Shown here: positions 25,239 through 34,050 of the stretch, piece after piece
Position numbering within the stretch: the first letter of the stretch is position 1
How the letters are laid out: each line of letters starts with the position of its first letter
Source: Nocardia sp. NBC_01327
GTDB lineage: Bacteria; Actinomycetota; Actinomycetes; Mycobacteriales; Mycobacteriaceae
NCBI RefSeq assembly: GCF_035958815.1
Contig: NZ_CP108383.1
Location: 7,688,001-7,752,000, forward strand
Reading direction: 5' to 3'
Length of the DNA stretch: 64,000 bases
Program-made: the position numbers and the translations under genes
The notes under the pieces: model-generated
The model's input: the letters and a program-made list of their open reading frames with translations, nothing else
Told to the model about the DNA's origin: nothing
The model's database searches: none

Positions 25239-25772
25239 ATGATGCTGGTCGGAGATCGTGGCCGCTTCGCGATCGAGTATGAGCTCGATCGCCTGCCCGG
25301 CGGCTCCGCGGGACTAGAACCGGGGCTGGGACACTGGATGTTCGGTCGAATTCGGTGGTGGTGTGGCGGTGAGAAGGTCGGTCGGTATCAGCCGAATACC
25401 GCGATCAGAGATGTGGCGGCCGCGGCCGATCGCATGCTGCTGTGCGACAGCGCCCGCCGCAGTCCGGCCCTGATGGCGCTGCCCGCGCCCGAGGTGGCGC
25501 ATATCGTCACCGCGGCCCTGTTCGCCGACGACGATCGCTCCGATGCGCAGATCGCGGCGGACGGCGCACGCTACTGGCCGTTCTTCGTCGGCCCGCGCAC
25601 CGAATCCTTCGAGCCGTGGGACATTTTCGTGATCGAGGACGATGCGGGCGCCAGACTGATCTGGGGCCCGGCCGGTCTGCCGGAAGTCCGCGAACGCGGT
25701 CTGCGTCGCGGTGAATTCGCCGGGGTCCTACGGGATTTCCTGGGTGCACTGGAGTGGGGTGATCGGCAATGA
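25239..25772 (+). CDS. Imm42-like immunity protein
   Basis: The 177-residue protein begins MMLVGDRGRFAIEYELD and contains GHWMFGRIRWWCGGEKVG, a pattern I associate with the Imm42 family of polymorphic-toxin immunity proteins. The second half is acidic with YWPFFVGPRTESFEPWDIFV. Imm proteins neutralise contact-dependent toxins in the cytoplasm, but no toxin gene is visible in this window. ATG 25239 follows AGGGGG; ATG 25242 is an equally possible start. The end overlaps the AarF gene by ATGA, so the two are co-translated, which is unusual for an immunity gene. Confidence 0.65.
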   Translation: MMLVGDRGRFAIEYELDRLPGGSAGLEPGLGHWMFGRIRWWCGGEKVGRYQPNTAIRDVAAAADRMLLCDSARRSPALMALPAPEVAHIVTAALFADDDRSDAQIAADGARYWPFFVGPRTESFEPWDIFVIEDDAGARLIWGPAGLPEVRERGLRRGEFAGVLRDFLGALEWGDRQ

Positions 25773-27178
25773 CCGGATCGAAGCCGGTATCGACCTCCCG
25801 CCTGGCGCGGGGTTCCAAACTGGGCGCCGTGGTCGCCGCGCAGGCGGTGCGCAAACGCCGCACCAAGCTGTCCATGATCGGCCGTTCCGCCGAGGTCCGG
25901 GCCCGGATGGCCGATGAATCGGTGCTGCGCCTGGCCGAACAGCTGGTGGGCGTATTCGGCGAGATGAAGGGCCTGGCAATGAAACTCGGGCAGCTGCTGT
26001 CGCTGCTCGATCTGGAGCTGGTCCCGCCCCGCCAGCGCGAGGAATTCCAGCGCCGGCTGGCGGTGCTGTTCGATCATGCGCCCAGCGTCGACTTCGATGC
26101 CATGCGCGAGGTCATCGAGGAGGACCTCGGCGCACCCCTGAAGCAGGTGTTCGCCGAGTTCGATCCGGAGCCGATCGCCGCCGCATCGATCGGACAGGTC
26201 TATCGCGCAACGCTTTTCGACGGCACCGAGGTCGCGGTGAAGGTCCAGTACCCCGGCATCGATCTGGCGGTGCGCGCGGATCTGCGGAATCTGGGGCTAT
26301 TGCGCGTCATGCTGCAGCAGGTCGCGCTGCCGGGCTTCACGCTCGCGGTGCTCGACGAGCTGCGCACCAATTTCGAGAAGGAGCTGGACTACACCGTCGA
26401 GGCGAACACCCAGCACCATGTGGCGACCATGTACGCCGGTCACCCGTTCATCACTGTGCCGCAGGCGTTTCCGGAACTGAGCAGCCGCCGCGTGCTGGTC
26501 ACCGAATACTCCCCCGGTATCGATTTCGACGCCATGCGACAGCTCCCGGATGCCGAGCGCGATCGGATCGGCGAGATCATCTACCGGTTCTATGTGGGTT
26601 CCCTGTTCGAGCTCGCCGAGTTCTGCGGTGATCCGCATCCGGGCAATGTGCTGCTGCGCGCCGACGGCCGCGTGGTCTTCCTCGATTTCGGCCTGTACAA
26701 GCGAATGGCCCCGGAGCACATAGCGTTCGAGGCCACCTGCCTGCGCGCCGCCGCGGAGGATGAGTACGACGAGCTGTTCCGGCTCATGATCGAGCGCGGC
26801 GTCATCGACGAGCACTCCGCCGTCACCGCCGAGGAGTGCTACAACTACGTGCTCTCGGCCGCCGAATGGTGTCTGGTCGACGAGGAACTCCCGATCACCC
26901 CCGAACTGGCCTCCGGCGCCTTCCTGCACGCCATCGATCCACGCATTACCGAATTCGACGGCATGCGGCGGCAGTACCTGCCGCCGGAGCACCTGTTCTC
27001 CCGCCGCGTCGACTTCTGGACCTGTGCCACGCTGGGCCAGCTGCGCGCCACCGCGAACTGGCACCACATCGCCCGCGAGTGGATCAACGGCGCGGACCCG
27101 GTCACCGAATTGGGCCTGCAGCACCGGGATTGGAAGATCCGCCGCCAGGCCGCCGATCGCGCCGGGACGACTACCTAG
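25769..27178 (+). CDS. ABC1/AarF/UbiB-family atypical kinase
   Basis: The 469-residue product shows the complete UbiB/ADCK set: KxGQ motif (MKLGQLLS, about residue 71), Ala-rich loop AAASIGQVYRA, Lys in VAVKVQYP, ExD in EKELDYTVEAN, catalytic FCGDPHPGNVLL and metal-binding FLDFGLYKRM. UbiB proteins have ATPase activity and act in isoprenoid-quinone or lipid metabolism; actinobacterial paralogues are often of unknown role. It is translationally coupled to the Imm42-like gene. Its last 8 bases overlap the end of the convergent STAND/TPR gene. Confidence 0.9.
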   Translation: MTGSKPVSTSRLARGSKLGAVVAAQAVRKRRTKLSMIGRSAEVRARMADESVLRLAEQLVGVFGEMKGLAMKLGQLLSLLDLELVPPRQREEFQRRLAVLFDHAPSVDFDAMREVIEEDLGAPLKQVFAEFDPEPIAAASIGQVYRATLFDGTEVAVKVQYPGIDLAVRADLRNLGLLRVMLQQVALPGFTLAVLDELRTNFEKELDYTVEANTQHHVATMYAGHPFITVPQAFPELSSRRVLVTEYSPGIDFDAMRQLPDAERDRIGEIIYRFYVGSLFELAEFCGDPHPGNVLLRADGRVVFLDFGLYKRMAPEHIAFEATCLRAAAEDEYDELFRLMIERGVIDEHSAVTAEECYNYVLSAAEWCLVDEELPITPELASGAFLHAIDPRITEFDGMRRQYLPPEHLFSRRVDFWTCATLGQLRATANWHHIAREWINGADPVTELGLQHRDWKIRRQAADRAGTTT

Positions 27179-30100
27179 CGGTATCGGGCACCGGCAGATC
27201 CCGCCAGACGCGGCGCTTCTTCCAGCGCACCTGGATCTCGCGCACCAGCCGGGTGGCATCGACATACGACACCACCGCATCCTGCGGCGCGCTGAATTCC
27301 CAGAGCGCGCCGAGCTTGTCGAGCAGTTCGGCCTGGCCGGGACGTTCGCCGATCTCCCGGAAGGTGGCCAGCAATTGCTGCACCAGGTCCGCGGCCCCGG
27401 CGTAGTCCCCGGCCTTGTACCGGACCAGCCCCAGCCCCATGAAGGCGTACACCTCGCCGAGGCGGTCGCCGATCTCGCGGAACAGCGCGGGCGCCTGTTC
27501 CACCAGTTCGGCAGCACCCGCGAGATCGCCCGCCTGGTAGCGCAGCAGGCCCAGGCCGATGAACGAATACGCTTGGCTGACACGATCATTGATATCGCGG
27601 AAGATGTCCACGGCCTGTTCGGCGAGCTGCGTCGCGGCGGCGAAATCACCGGTCGAATTCCGCAGAATGCTCAGGCCGCCCAGTCCGAAGGCATGCCCGA
27701 ACCGGTCGCCGATCTCCTGATAGATGGTCAGCGCCTCCTGCACCAGCGCATCGGTTCCGGCCGCATCGCCGGTGGCGAAACGCAATCGGCCCAGACTGCT
27801 GAGGGCATAGGCCTCACCGACCCGATCACCGATCTCGCGGAAGATGTCCAGGGCCCGCTGCACCCGCCGCACCGCACCGGGCAGATCGCCCGCCGCGTAC
27901 TCCAGCCGGCCCAGACTGCAGAGGGCGTACGCCTCACCGACCCGATCACCGATCTCCCGGAAGATCACCAGCGCCCGCTGCATGAGATCGCCCGCGCGGT
28001 CGTATTCACCACCGGCATACCGCACCAGCCCCAGCACGATCAGCGTGTAGGCCTGCCCGACCCGATCACCGATCTCGGTGAAGATGGCCAGCCCCTGCTC
28101 CATACGATCGGCCGCGCCGGCGTAGTCACCGGTCGAATACTGCACCAGGCTCAGATCATTGACGGTGTACGCCTGCCCGACCCGATCGCCGATTTCGGCG
28201 AAGATGGCCAGTGCGGGCTCCATGCGCGCGGCCGCGCCGGGCAGGTCGCCGGTGGCGTGCCGCAGCCGGCCGAGGCTGCACAGGGCGTACGCCTCCCCCA
28301 GCCGATCACCGACGTCCCGATAGATCGCCAGCGCCTGCCGGACCAGTTCGGCCGCATCGGGATAGTCGCCGGTCGCGAAGCGCACCGAGACCAGATCCTC
28401 GAGCGCGTTCGCCTCGGTGAAGCGATCCCCGATATCCCGGTAGATGGCCAGCGCCTCCTCCACCAGCCGCACCGCGCCCGGGTAGTCGCCGGTCGAATAC
28501 CGCAGCACGCCCAGCTCATTGAGCGCGTGGGCCTCGCCGAATCGGTCGCCGATCTCCCGGAAGATGCCCAGGGCCTGCCGGAGCAGTTCCGCCGTCCCCG
28601 GATAGTCGCCCGTCGAGTAGCGCACCACGCCGAGTCCGATGAGGGCGTAGGCCTGCCCGCGCCGATCGCCGCTCTCCTGATAGATCGCCAGCGCCTGCCG
28701 CACCAGATCCGCCGTCGCGGGATAGTCACCGGTCGCATATCCCAAGCGCCCCAGGCTGCTCAGCGCCCGGGCCTGCCCGATCCGGTCCCCGATCTCCTGA
28801 TAGCTCACCAGCGCCTGCCGCACCAGATCCGCGGTCCCCGGATAGTCACCGGTCGCGTATCGGACCATGCCCAGATCGCTGAGCGCATCGGCCGCGCCGA
28901 CCAGATCGCCGCTGTGCTCGGCAATGGTGGCCGCGCGCCGATGCAGTTTGATGGCCAGCGGCCAGGGCCCGTCCAGCCGCAGCAGCCCGGACAGCACGCT
29001 GGTCAGCCCGACCACCCGGGCCGACTGATGCTGGGAGGCAGCATATTCCAGACAGCCGAGCAGATTGCCCCGCTCGGCCCGCAGCCACGCCAGCGCCTGC
29101 GCGCGGTCGGAGAAGTGCGGCGCACCGGTATCGGCCGCCGGGCGCAGCTGCCCGGCCAGATAGCGATCCGCACCCTCCCCGAGGTGCTGGTAGTGATCCA
29201 GCAGCCGCTCCACGACCTCGCGCCGGTCCTCGACCGGATCGGCCGCGACGAGCGCGACGGCGTACTCCCGCAGCAGATCGTGCATCCGATAGCGCCCGCC
29301 CGCCGGTTCGTCGAGCAGGTGATCGGTGAAGAGCGCGTCCAGCTCTCGTCGCGCGGCGCTCACCGGAATGCTGTCCAGCACCGCGGTGGCGTGCGTATCG
29401 ATATCCTGACCGGGGTGCAGGCTCAGGCGGCGGAACAGGCGCTGCCGCTCCGGCGGCAGATCCCGATAGGACATGGTGAAGGCCGCGTAGACGGCCCGCT
29501 CCCCGGCTTCGAGCTCGCTCAGGCGATCCTGTGCCGTCGCGACATCCGCGGCCATACCGGAAATGGTCCAGGAGGCATGATGCGCCAGGCGGCTGGCGAG
29601 CAGCACGATGGCCAGCGGCAGATATCCGCACAGCCGGACGATGTCGGCGACCGCAGGGCGTTCGTCCGCGCTGGGTGTGCGGCGCGCGAGCGTGCAGAAC
29701 AATTCACCGGCCTTCGCCGGATCCAAGGTGTCCAGTGCGAAGGGTTGCGAACCGTCCAGTGCCACCAGTCGCCGCCGGCTGGTGATCAGGGTCAGGCAGC
29801 CGGGCCCATTGGGCAGCAGCGGCTCCACCTGGGCGTGGTCCAGGGCGTCGTCCAGCACCAGCAGAATTCGCTTGCCCGCCAGCCGATCTCGCCACATGCT
29901 GCGGCGATTGTCGAGACTGTCGGGAATGCTGCGCGGGTCCGTGCCCAGATCGGTGAGCAGCCCGGCCAGCACATCGGCGGGCTTCGCGGTGACATGCCCG
30001 GGGGTGTGGGCATGCAGATTGACGAAGAAGCGACCATCCGGGAACTGGTCCGCGAGCCGGTGTGCGGCCCGAGTTGCCAAGGCGGTCTTGCCGATTCCGG

Positions 30101-30620
30101 GCATACCGTCGATGGTGTGGATGGACACCACCCGCTCGGCCCCGGCGACCGCGAGAATGCGCTGCAATTCATCCTCGCGGCCGATGAGTGTTTCCACATC
30201 ACGCGGGAGGGTGTCGGTCAGGGTGAGGCGCGGCGGGATCGACTGCTGCGGCACCGGCGCGGCCACCGATCCGGCGCCGGCCTCCACCACGGCGTCCTCC
30301 CAGAGCCGGTGCCAGGCAACAATATTCAACTGCACCCCGGCGACCTGATCACGCTTCTGCTGTGTGAGGTAGATCAGCGTCGCCAGCACCGGTTCCAGTG
30401 AGGAGAACTTGGCCGGCACATTCTTCCCGGACCGCCAATCACTGAGGCGCTGGATTGTCGGCAGTCCCTGCGTGCGGCGCATCCGGACCTTGGTCATCCG
30501 CACCACCTGATCCAGCGTCGGATTTCCCGCCGCCTCGAACAGTTCAGACAACCGCTGTGCGAACAATTCTCGTGCCGAGACGGACTTTCCCTGAGCGCCC
30601 GTGCGGGCCGATAGTGCCAC
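27171..30620 (-). CDS. STAND NTPase with helix-turn-helix, NB-ARC and 13 TPRs
   Basis: The 1149-residue regulator-like protein has an N-terminal helical DNA-binding-like domain (residues 15-110; VRMRRTQGLPTIQRLSDWR). An NB-ARC NTPase follows, with P-loop GMPGIGKTALATR, Walker B RILLVLDDALDH, TSRRR sensor and the LPLAIVLLASRLA winged-helix region. From about residue 570 comes a C-terminal array of 13 full 40-residue TPRs. Such proteins oligomerise on signal binding and often control secondary metabolism or defence. There is no SARP-type BTAD domain. The repeats are unusually regular. The gene stands alone and converges with the AarF gene. Confidence 0.88.
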   Translation of the reverse strand: MALSARTGAQGKSVSARELFAQRLSELFEAAGNPTLDQVVRMTKVRMRRTQGLPTIQRLSDWRSGKNVPAKFSSLEPVLATLIYLTQQKRDQVAGVQLNIVAWHRLWEDAVVEAGAGSVAAPVPQQSIPPRLTLTDTLPRDVETLIGREDELQRILAVAGAERVVSIHTIDGMPGIGKTALATRAAHRLADQFPDGRFFVNLHAHTPGHVTAKPADVLAGLLTDLGTDPRSIPDSLDNRRSMWRDRLAGKRILLVLDDALDHAQVEPLLPNGPGCLTLITSRRRLVALDGSQPFALDTLDPAKAGELFCTLARRTPSADERPAVADIVRLCGYLPLAIVLLASRLAHHASWTISGMAADVATAQDRLSELEAGERAVYAAFTMSYRDLPPERQRLFRRLSLHPGQDIDTHATAVLDSIPVSAARRELDALFTDHLLDEPAGGRYRMHDLLREYAVALVAADPVEDRREVVERLLDHYQHLGEGADRYLAGQLRPAADTGAPHFSDRAQALAWLRAERGNLLGCLEYAASQHQSARVVGLTSVLSGLLRLDGPWPLAIKLHRRAATIAEHSGDLVGAADALSDLGMVRYATGDYPGTADLVRQALVSYQEIGDRIGQARALSSLGRLGYATGDYPATADLVRQALAIYQESGDRRGQAYALIGLGVVRYSTGDYPGTAELLRQALGIFREIGDRFGEAHALNELGVLRYSTGDYPGAVRLVEEALAIYRDIGDRFTEANALEDLVSVRFATGDYPDAAELVRQALAIYRDVGDRLGEAYALCSLGRLRHATGDLPGAAARMEPALAIFAEIGDRVGQAYTVNDLSLVQYSTGDYAGAADRMEQGLAIFTEIGDRVGQAYTLIVLGLVRYAGGEYDRAGDLMQRALVIFREIGDRVGEAYALCSLGRLEYAAGDLPGAVRRVQRALDIFREIGDRVGEAYALSSLGRLRFATGDAAGTDALVQEALTIYQEIGDRFGHAFGLGGLSILRNSTGDFAAATQLAEQAVDIFRDINDRVSQAYSFIGLGLLRYQAGDLAGAAELVEQAPALFREIGDRLGEVYAFMGLGLVRYKAGDYAGAADLVQQLLATFREIGERPGQAELLDKLGALWEFSAPQDAVVSYVDATRLVREIQVRWKKRRVWRDLPVPDTAR
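27351..28910 (-). repeat. 13 tandem 120-bp units encoding 40-residue TPRs
   Basis: The coding strand repeats every 120 bases without insertions. Each unit encodes GDRxGxAxALxxLGxxRYATGDYxGAxxLVxxALxIxxEI, with a partial 14th unit reaching about 27288. Conservation of the GDR opening, the LG pair and the TGDY turn from unit to unit indicates expansion by recombination. Copy number may differ between strains. Confidence 0.9.
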
Positions 30621-30689
30621 GCAAACAGGCTAACCGCGCTGATCATCCACGGGAATGGCCCAGACCGGTTGCCACAGCGTAGCCGAAGT

Positions 30690-30702
30690 CGTGATCATCA
30701 CG
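30690..30702. promoter_or_regulatory. short palindrome in divergent promoter region
   Basis: CGTGATCATCACG is a perfect 13-base palindrome in the 196-base gap between the divergent STAND/TPR gene (start 30620) and lipoprotein gene (start 30817). It may be a regulator site, possibly for the STAND protein itself. Chance occurrence is not excluded. Confidence 0.35.
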
Positions 30703-30816
30703 TGACGACAATCACTCGGTTAACGGTCGGGCACTCCAGGAAGATTTCATTGCGAATAATTCGTCCGGAAGCTCCGGGCGACGCGCACTGAGATTGTAAA
30801 TCTTCTGGGAGGCAGC

Positions 30817-31794
30817 GTGCGATCGATCATGAAATCGTCGATTCCGGTGGCGCGAAAGCGCCGTATTTTCAGCAGCATCGGGGCAGCGATGCTCATCGGC
30901 ACATCCGCACTATTACTTACCGCGTGCAATGACAAGGACACCAAGGCCGGCCCGACCTCCGAAGCCGCGGCGCCGATGGGCACCGGCCAGCCGGGGGAAA
31001 CCACCGCCGCCGCCAATGGTCAGGCCACGGTTCGCACCGTCGGCAAGACCGGTTGGTACGACGGCTTCGACATCACGGTGGACAAGGCGACCGTCGTGCC
31101 GGACCAGTACGGCGGGGCCAAGGTCCGGATCGACCTCACCTACAAGAACAACACCACCGACAACAAGACGCTGAGCGAGAACCCGTATCTGCAGGTCGGC
31201 AAGGAAGTCGACGCGGGGGCGAGCTTCGATAATCCGACCGTGCCCGGAAAGGGTTCGGCCGCAGGCGATATCACCACCTCAGTACAGAAGCTGGGCGATG
31301 CGCAGCACCTGCTCGATACCATTTCGGTGGTCTACGGCCAGGCCGCGGACAACCAGACCACCATTCCGCTGCAGGCCGACGGCAAGGTGGACAGCATTGC
31401 GCCGAAGACCCTGGACGTGAATGGCACGCTGGTTCAGGATCAGACCACGATCCAAATCACCGGCGGCACACTATCGCCCAGTTACACCAAGAACGAGCAC
31501 GGCAAGATGGATCTCGCGCTGCATATCAAGATCATTGGCGGGACCGGGATTTCGGATGGCGGGCTGAATATCTTCACCGAATACTTCAGCGTCAAGACAC
31601 CGGACGGCCAGTCCCTCACGGCCGACGATCGCTCGCCGATCAATGAGTTGCTCGCGCGGAGCCAAACCATCGACAATGCCAAGGATTTCGTCGATTTTGT
31701 GGTCCCGGCTCCGGGCCCCGGCACCTACGTGGTGGCCTACGACGCCACGAAGGGAGCGAGCACGGCGCCGACGTTCTCCTTCACCGTCAGCTGA
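30817..31794 (+). CDS. DUF4352-like lipoprotein
   Basis: The 325-residue product has a lipoprotein signal with basic N-terminus and lipobox LLTAC (Cys near residue 37), a Thr/Ala linker, then two immunoglobulin-like beta domains. The first (about residues 75-190), with GWYDGFDITVDKATVV and DLTYKNNTTDNKTL, resembles DUF4352. The GTG at 30817 follows GGGAGG with 4-base spacing; ATG 30829 is an alternative. It is divergent from the STAND/TPR gene. Extracytoplasmic function is unknown. Confidence 0.8.
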   Translation: MRSIMKSSIPVARKRRIFSSIGAAMLIGTSALLLTACNDKDTKAGPTSEAAAPMGTGQPGETTAAANGQATVRTVGKTGWYDGFDITVDKATVVPDQYGGAKVRIDLTYKNNTTDNKTLSENPYLQVGKEVDAGASFDNPTVPGKGSAAGDITTSVQKLGDAQHLLDTISVVYGQAADNQTTIPLQADGKVDSIAPKTLDVNGTLVQDQTTIQITGGTLSPSYTKNEHGKMDLALHIKIIGGTGISDGGLNIFTEYFSVKTPDGQSLTADDRSPINELLARSQTIDNAKDFVDFVVPAPGPGTYVVAYDATKGASTAPTFSFTVS

Positions 31795-31816
31795 TTCGGC
31801 AGTCACCCACCCCATG

Positions 31817-31850
31817 AAGTACAGTCAAACTGCACAGTTTGACTGTACTT
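31817..31850. promoter_or_regulatory. perfect 15-bp inverted repeat (operator or terminator)
   Basis: AAGTACAGTCAAACT and its exact complement are separated by GCAC. It lies 22 bases after the lipoprotein stop and 130 bases before the PEBP gene. It is A/T-richer than the terminators of this window, and its right arm contains TTTGACTG, which could serve as a -35 element. It may therefore be a repressor-controlled promoter rather than, or as well as, a terminator. Confidence 0.55.
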
Positions 31851-31982
31851 CTTGTCGGTGGAGGAAGACGATGACGGACGACCTCATCGCCTGCGGTGGA
31901 GATCTACCGCTTCGTGTGGCCCCTGCCCCTTCCCGCGGATGCACGGAAGCTGTGAAAACCGCTCTATCCCAGGGAGTTTCTC

Positions 31983-32549
31983 TTGGCCATCATCGGAAAG
32001 CTGCTCAAGAACCGTCGTGCGGGCGAGGACGGCTTGGCGTCGAATCTACCTAATCTGGCCGGAGGCAAGACCTTCGAGCTCACCAGCCCCGACTTCGATC
32101 ACGAAAGCGTGCTCGACAAGATCCACGCTTCGAAGCGGATCGGCGGCCAGGACCTCTCCCCCGCGCTGATCTGGTCGGGAGTCCCCGGCGACGCGGCCCA
32201 ATTACTGCTGGTGGTCGAGGATCCCGATGCGCCGACCGGTCTGCCCTTCGTGCACTGCGTGGCACTGCTGGACCCGGCGCTCACCGCACTGCCGCAGGGC
32301 GCGCTGCAGACCGGCACCGCGACGCCTGGCGTGCGGGTGCTCCGCTCCGGAATGGGTCGCGGCTATCAGGGTCCCGCACCGATCAAAGGACATGGCCCGC
32401 ACCGCTACACCTTCCAGCTCTTCGCCCTGACGACCACGATCACCGAGGTCGGCGGTAAGTCCCCGGAGTCCGCCAAGCCCCGTGATGTCCTCGCCGCCGC
32501 GACCGCCGGCGCGAAGGCCCGAATCGACGGCTTCTACGAACGCCTCTGA
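31983..32549 (+). CDS. YbhB/YbcL-type PEBP (Raf-kinase-inhibitor-like) protein
   Basis: The 188-residue product matches the bacterial PEBP family: DLSPALIWSGVP, VVEDPDAPTGLPFVHCVALL with the anion-binding DPDAP and H, GRGYQGPAPIKGHGPHRYTF and a terminal helical segment. The cytoplasmic bacterial members bind small anions or phospholipids and have no defined role. The start is TTG at 31983, supported by AGGGAG 6 bases upstream. There is a long 5' region with a strong inverted repeat. Confidence 0.88.
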   Translation: MAIIGKLLKNRRAGEDGLASNLPNLAGGKTFELTSPDFDHESVLDKIHASKRIGGQDLSPALIWSGVPGDAAQLLLVVEDPDAPTGLPFVHCVALLDPALTALPQGALQTGTATPGVRVLRSGMGRGYQGPAPIKGHGPHRYTFQLFALTTTITEVGGKSPESAKPRDVLAAATAGAKARIDGFYERL

Positions 32550-33980
32550 CTAGGCAGCTGCGACTAGCTGATCCGGAGCGGAATCCATTGCGGCAGTGGG
32601 ACGTCGCAGCACGGTGAATGTGACGACCAGCGCGGTGGCCAGCAGTCCGGCGGCCACCGCGAAGGCGAGCCGGTAACCGGCGGTCAGTGCTGCCGCCTCG
32701 GAAGCGCCTGCGACCACACGGTTTCCGGTGCGCGAGGCGGCCAGGGTGGACAGCACTGCGACCCCGATCGCCATTCCGACCTGCTGGGTGGTGTTGAACA
32801 GTCCGGAGGCGAGTCCGGCGTCATCGGCGGCCGCGCCGGACATGCCCAATCCCGTCAGCGCGGGCAGCGCCAGACCACCGCCGGCGATCAGCACCATCAT
32901 CGGCAGCAGATCCGGGACATAGGAGGCGTGCACGGGAAGTCGTATCAGCCAGAGCATTCCGCCCAGCAGCAGCACCAATCCGGCGATCAGCACGGTGCGC
33001 TCACCGAATCGGGTGATGAGCCGTGCGGACACCAGCAGCGAGACTCCGCCGATCGCCAGGGCCGCGGGCAGCATGGCCAGACCGGTCTGCAGGGCGCTGT
33101 AACCGAGCACCTTCTGCATGTACAGCGCGACGATGATCTGGAAGGCGAACATGGCCGACAATGTCAGCATCTGCGCCAGGTTCGCTCCGGAAACATTGCG
33201 CGAGTGGAAGATCCGCAGCGGCAGCAGTGGGGTCCGCGCCGTCTTCTGACGCAGCACGAAGGCGACCAGCAGAGCCAGGGACACCGCGCCCAAACCCAGC
33301 GTGTGCACCGACAACCAGCTGTACTGCTCGACCTTGACCACGGTGTAGATGCCGAGCATCAATCCGGCGGTCACCAGCAGCGCGCCGAGCGCATCGGCGC
33401 CCGCGGCCACTCCTGCCCCGCGGTCCGCGGGCAGCGCCTTGATCGCCACCGCGACGGTCAGCACGCCGATCGGCACATTGATCAGGAAGATCCAGTGCCA
33501 GTTCAGCGCGTCCGTCAGCACCCCGCCGAGCACCTGCCCGATCGAGGCGCCCGCGGCTCCGGTGAAGCTGAAAACGCCTATGACCTTTGCCCGTTCGCGG
33601 TTCTCGGTGAAGATCGTCACCAGAATGCCGAGCACCACCGAGGCGGCGATGGCACTGCCCACACCCTGTAGGAAGCGGGCGGCGATCAGCATGCCGGGAC
33701 TTGTCGCCGCGCCGGCCAGCAGCGAGGCGCCGGTGAAGACGGTGTTCCCGATCAGGAACATCTTCTTGCGCCCGATCAGGTCACCGAACCGCCCGGCCAG
33801 CAGAAGCAGGCCGCCGAACGCGATCAGATAGGCATTGACGGTCCAGCTCAATCCGGCGGCCGTGAACCCGAGATCGCGCTGGATCGCGGGCATCGCCACG
33901 GTCACGATACTGCCGTCGAGAATCGTCATCAGCGCGGCGGCCGAGAGCACCGCGAGGGCAATACGTTTGGACACAGTCAT
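32550..33980 (-). CDS. MFS drug:H+ antiporter, DHA2 (EmrB/QacA) family
   Basis: The 476-residue product has 14 predicted membrane helices and the DHA2 motifs LDGSIVTVAMPAIQRDL (motif D1, TM1), GRFGDLIGRKKMF (motif A) and GAAGASIGQVLGGVLT (motif C, antiporter signature). It exports drugs or other hydrophobic compounds across the plasma membrane. It lies downstream of a MarR gene on the same strand; a copy of the probable MarR operator sits 41 bases before its ATG, so it is likely derepressed by its own substrates. Confidence 0.9.
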   Translation of the reverse strand: MTVSKRIALAVLSAAALMTILDGSIVTVAMPAIQRDLGFTAAGLSWTVNAYLIAFGGLLLLAGRFGDLIGRKKMFLIGNTVFTGASLLAGAATSPGMLIAARFLQGVGSAIAASVVLGILVTIFTENRERAKVIGVFSFTGAAGASIGQVLGGVLTDALNWHWIFLINVPIGVLTVAVAIKALPADRGAGVAAGADALGALLVTAGLMLGIYTVVKVEQYSWLSVHTLGLGAVSLALLVAFVLRQKTARTPLLPLRIFHSRNVSGANLAQMLTLSAMFAFQIIVALYMQKVLGYSALQTGLAMLPAALAIGGVSLLVSARLITRFGERTVLIAGLVLLLGGMLWLIRLPVHASYVPDLLPMMVLIAGGGLALPALTGLGMSGAAADDAGLASGLFNTTQQVGMAIGVAVLSTLAASRTGNRVVAGASEAAALTAGYRLAFAVAAGLLATALVVTFTVLRRPTAAMDSAPDQLVAAA

Positions 33981-34020
33981 GGTCTTCTCCTGTTCGAACC
34001 AACAAGAGAGACCGTACTAG

Positions 34021-34045
34021 ATAGTTCCGTTGCAGACAATCTCCA
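34021..34045. promoter_or_regulatory. probable MarR operator upstream of the efflux gene
   Basis: This 25-base site contains GTTGCAGACAATCTCCAAC and matches the site at 34537-34561 in 21 of 25 positions and in the same orientation. It lies immediately downstream of the MarR stop and 41 bases before the MFS start. An outer partial inverted repeat (TAGTTCCGTTG with CAACGGACTA) flanks it. Confidence 0.7.
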
Positions 34046-34050
34046 ACGGA

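Noticed and set aside
27024..30401. A 1125-codon open frame on the plus strand opposite the STAND/TPR gene
   Set aside because: It is the antisense of a repeat-rich high-GC gene, so it is open by codon bias and inherits the 40-residue period. Its composition (Arg/Gln/Pro-rich) is that of a shadow frame.
31871..32053. A short plus-strand frame (MTDDLIACGG...) before the PEBP gene with GGAGG upstream
   Set aside because: It overlaps the PEBP start in another frame by about 70 bases, has poor codon bias and no homologue I recognise. A tiny leader peptide is not excluded.
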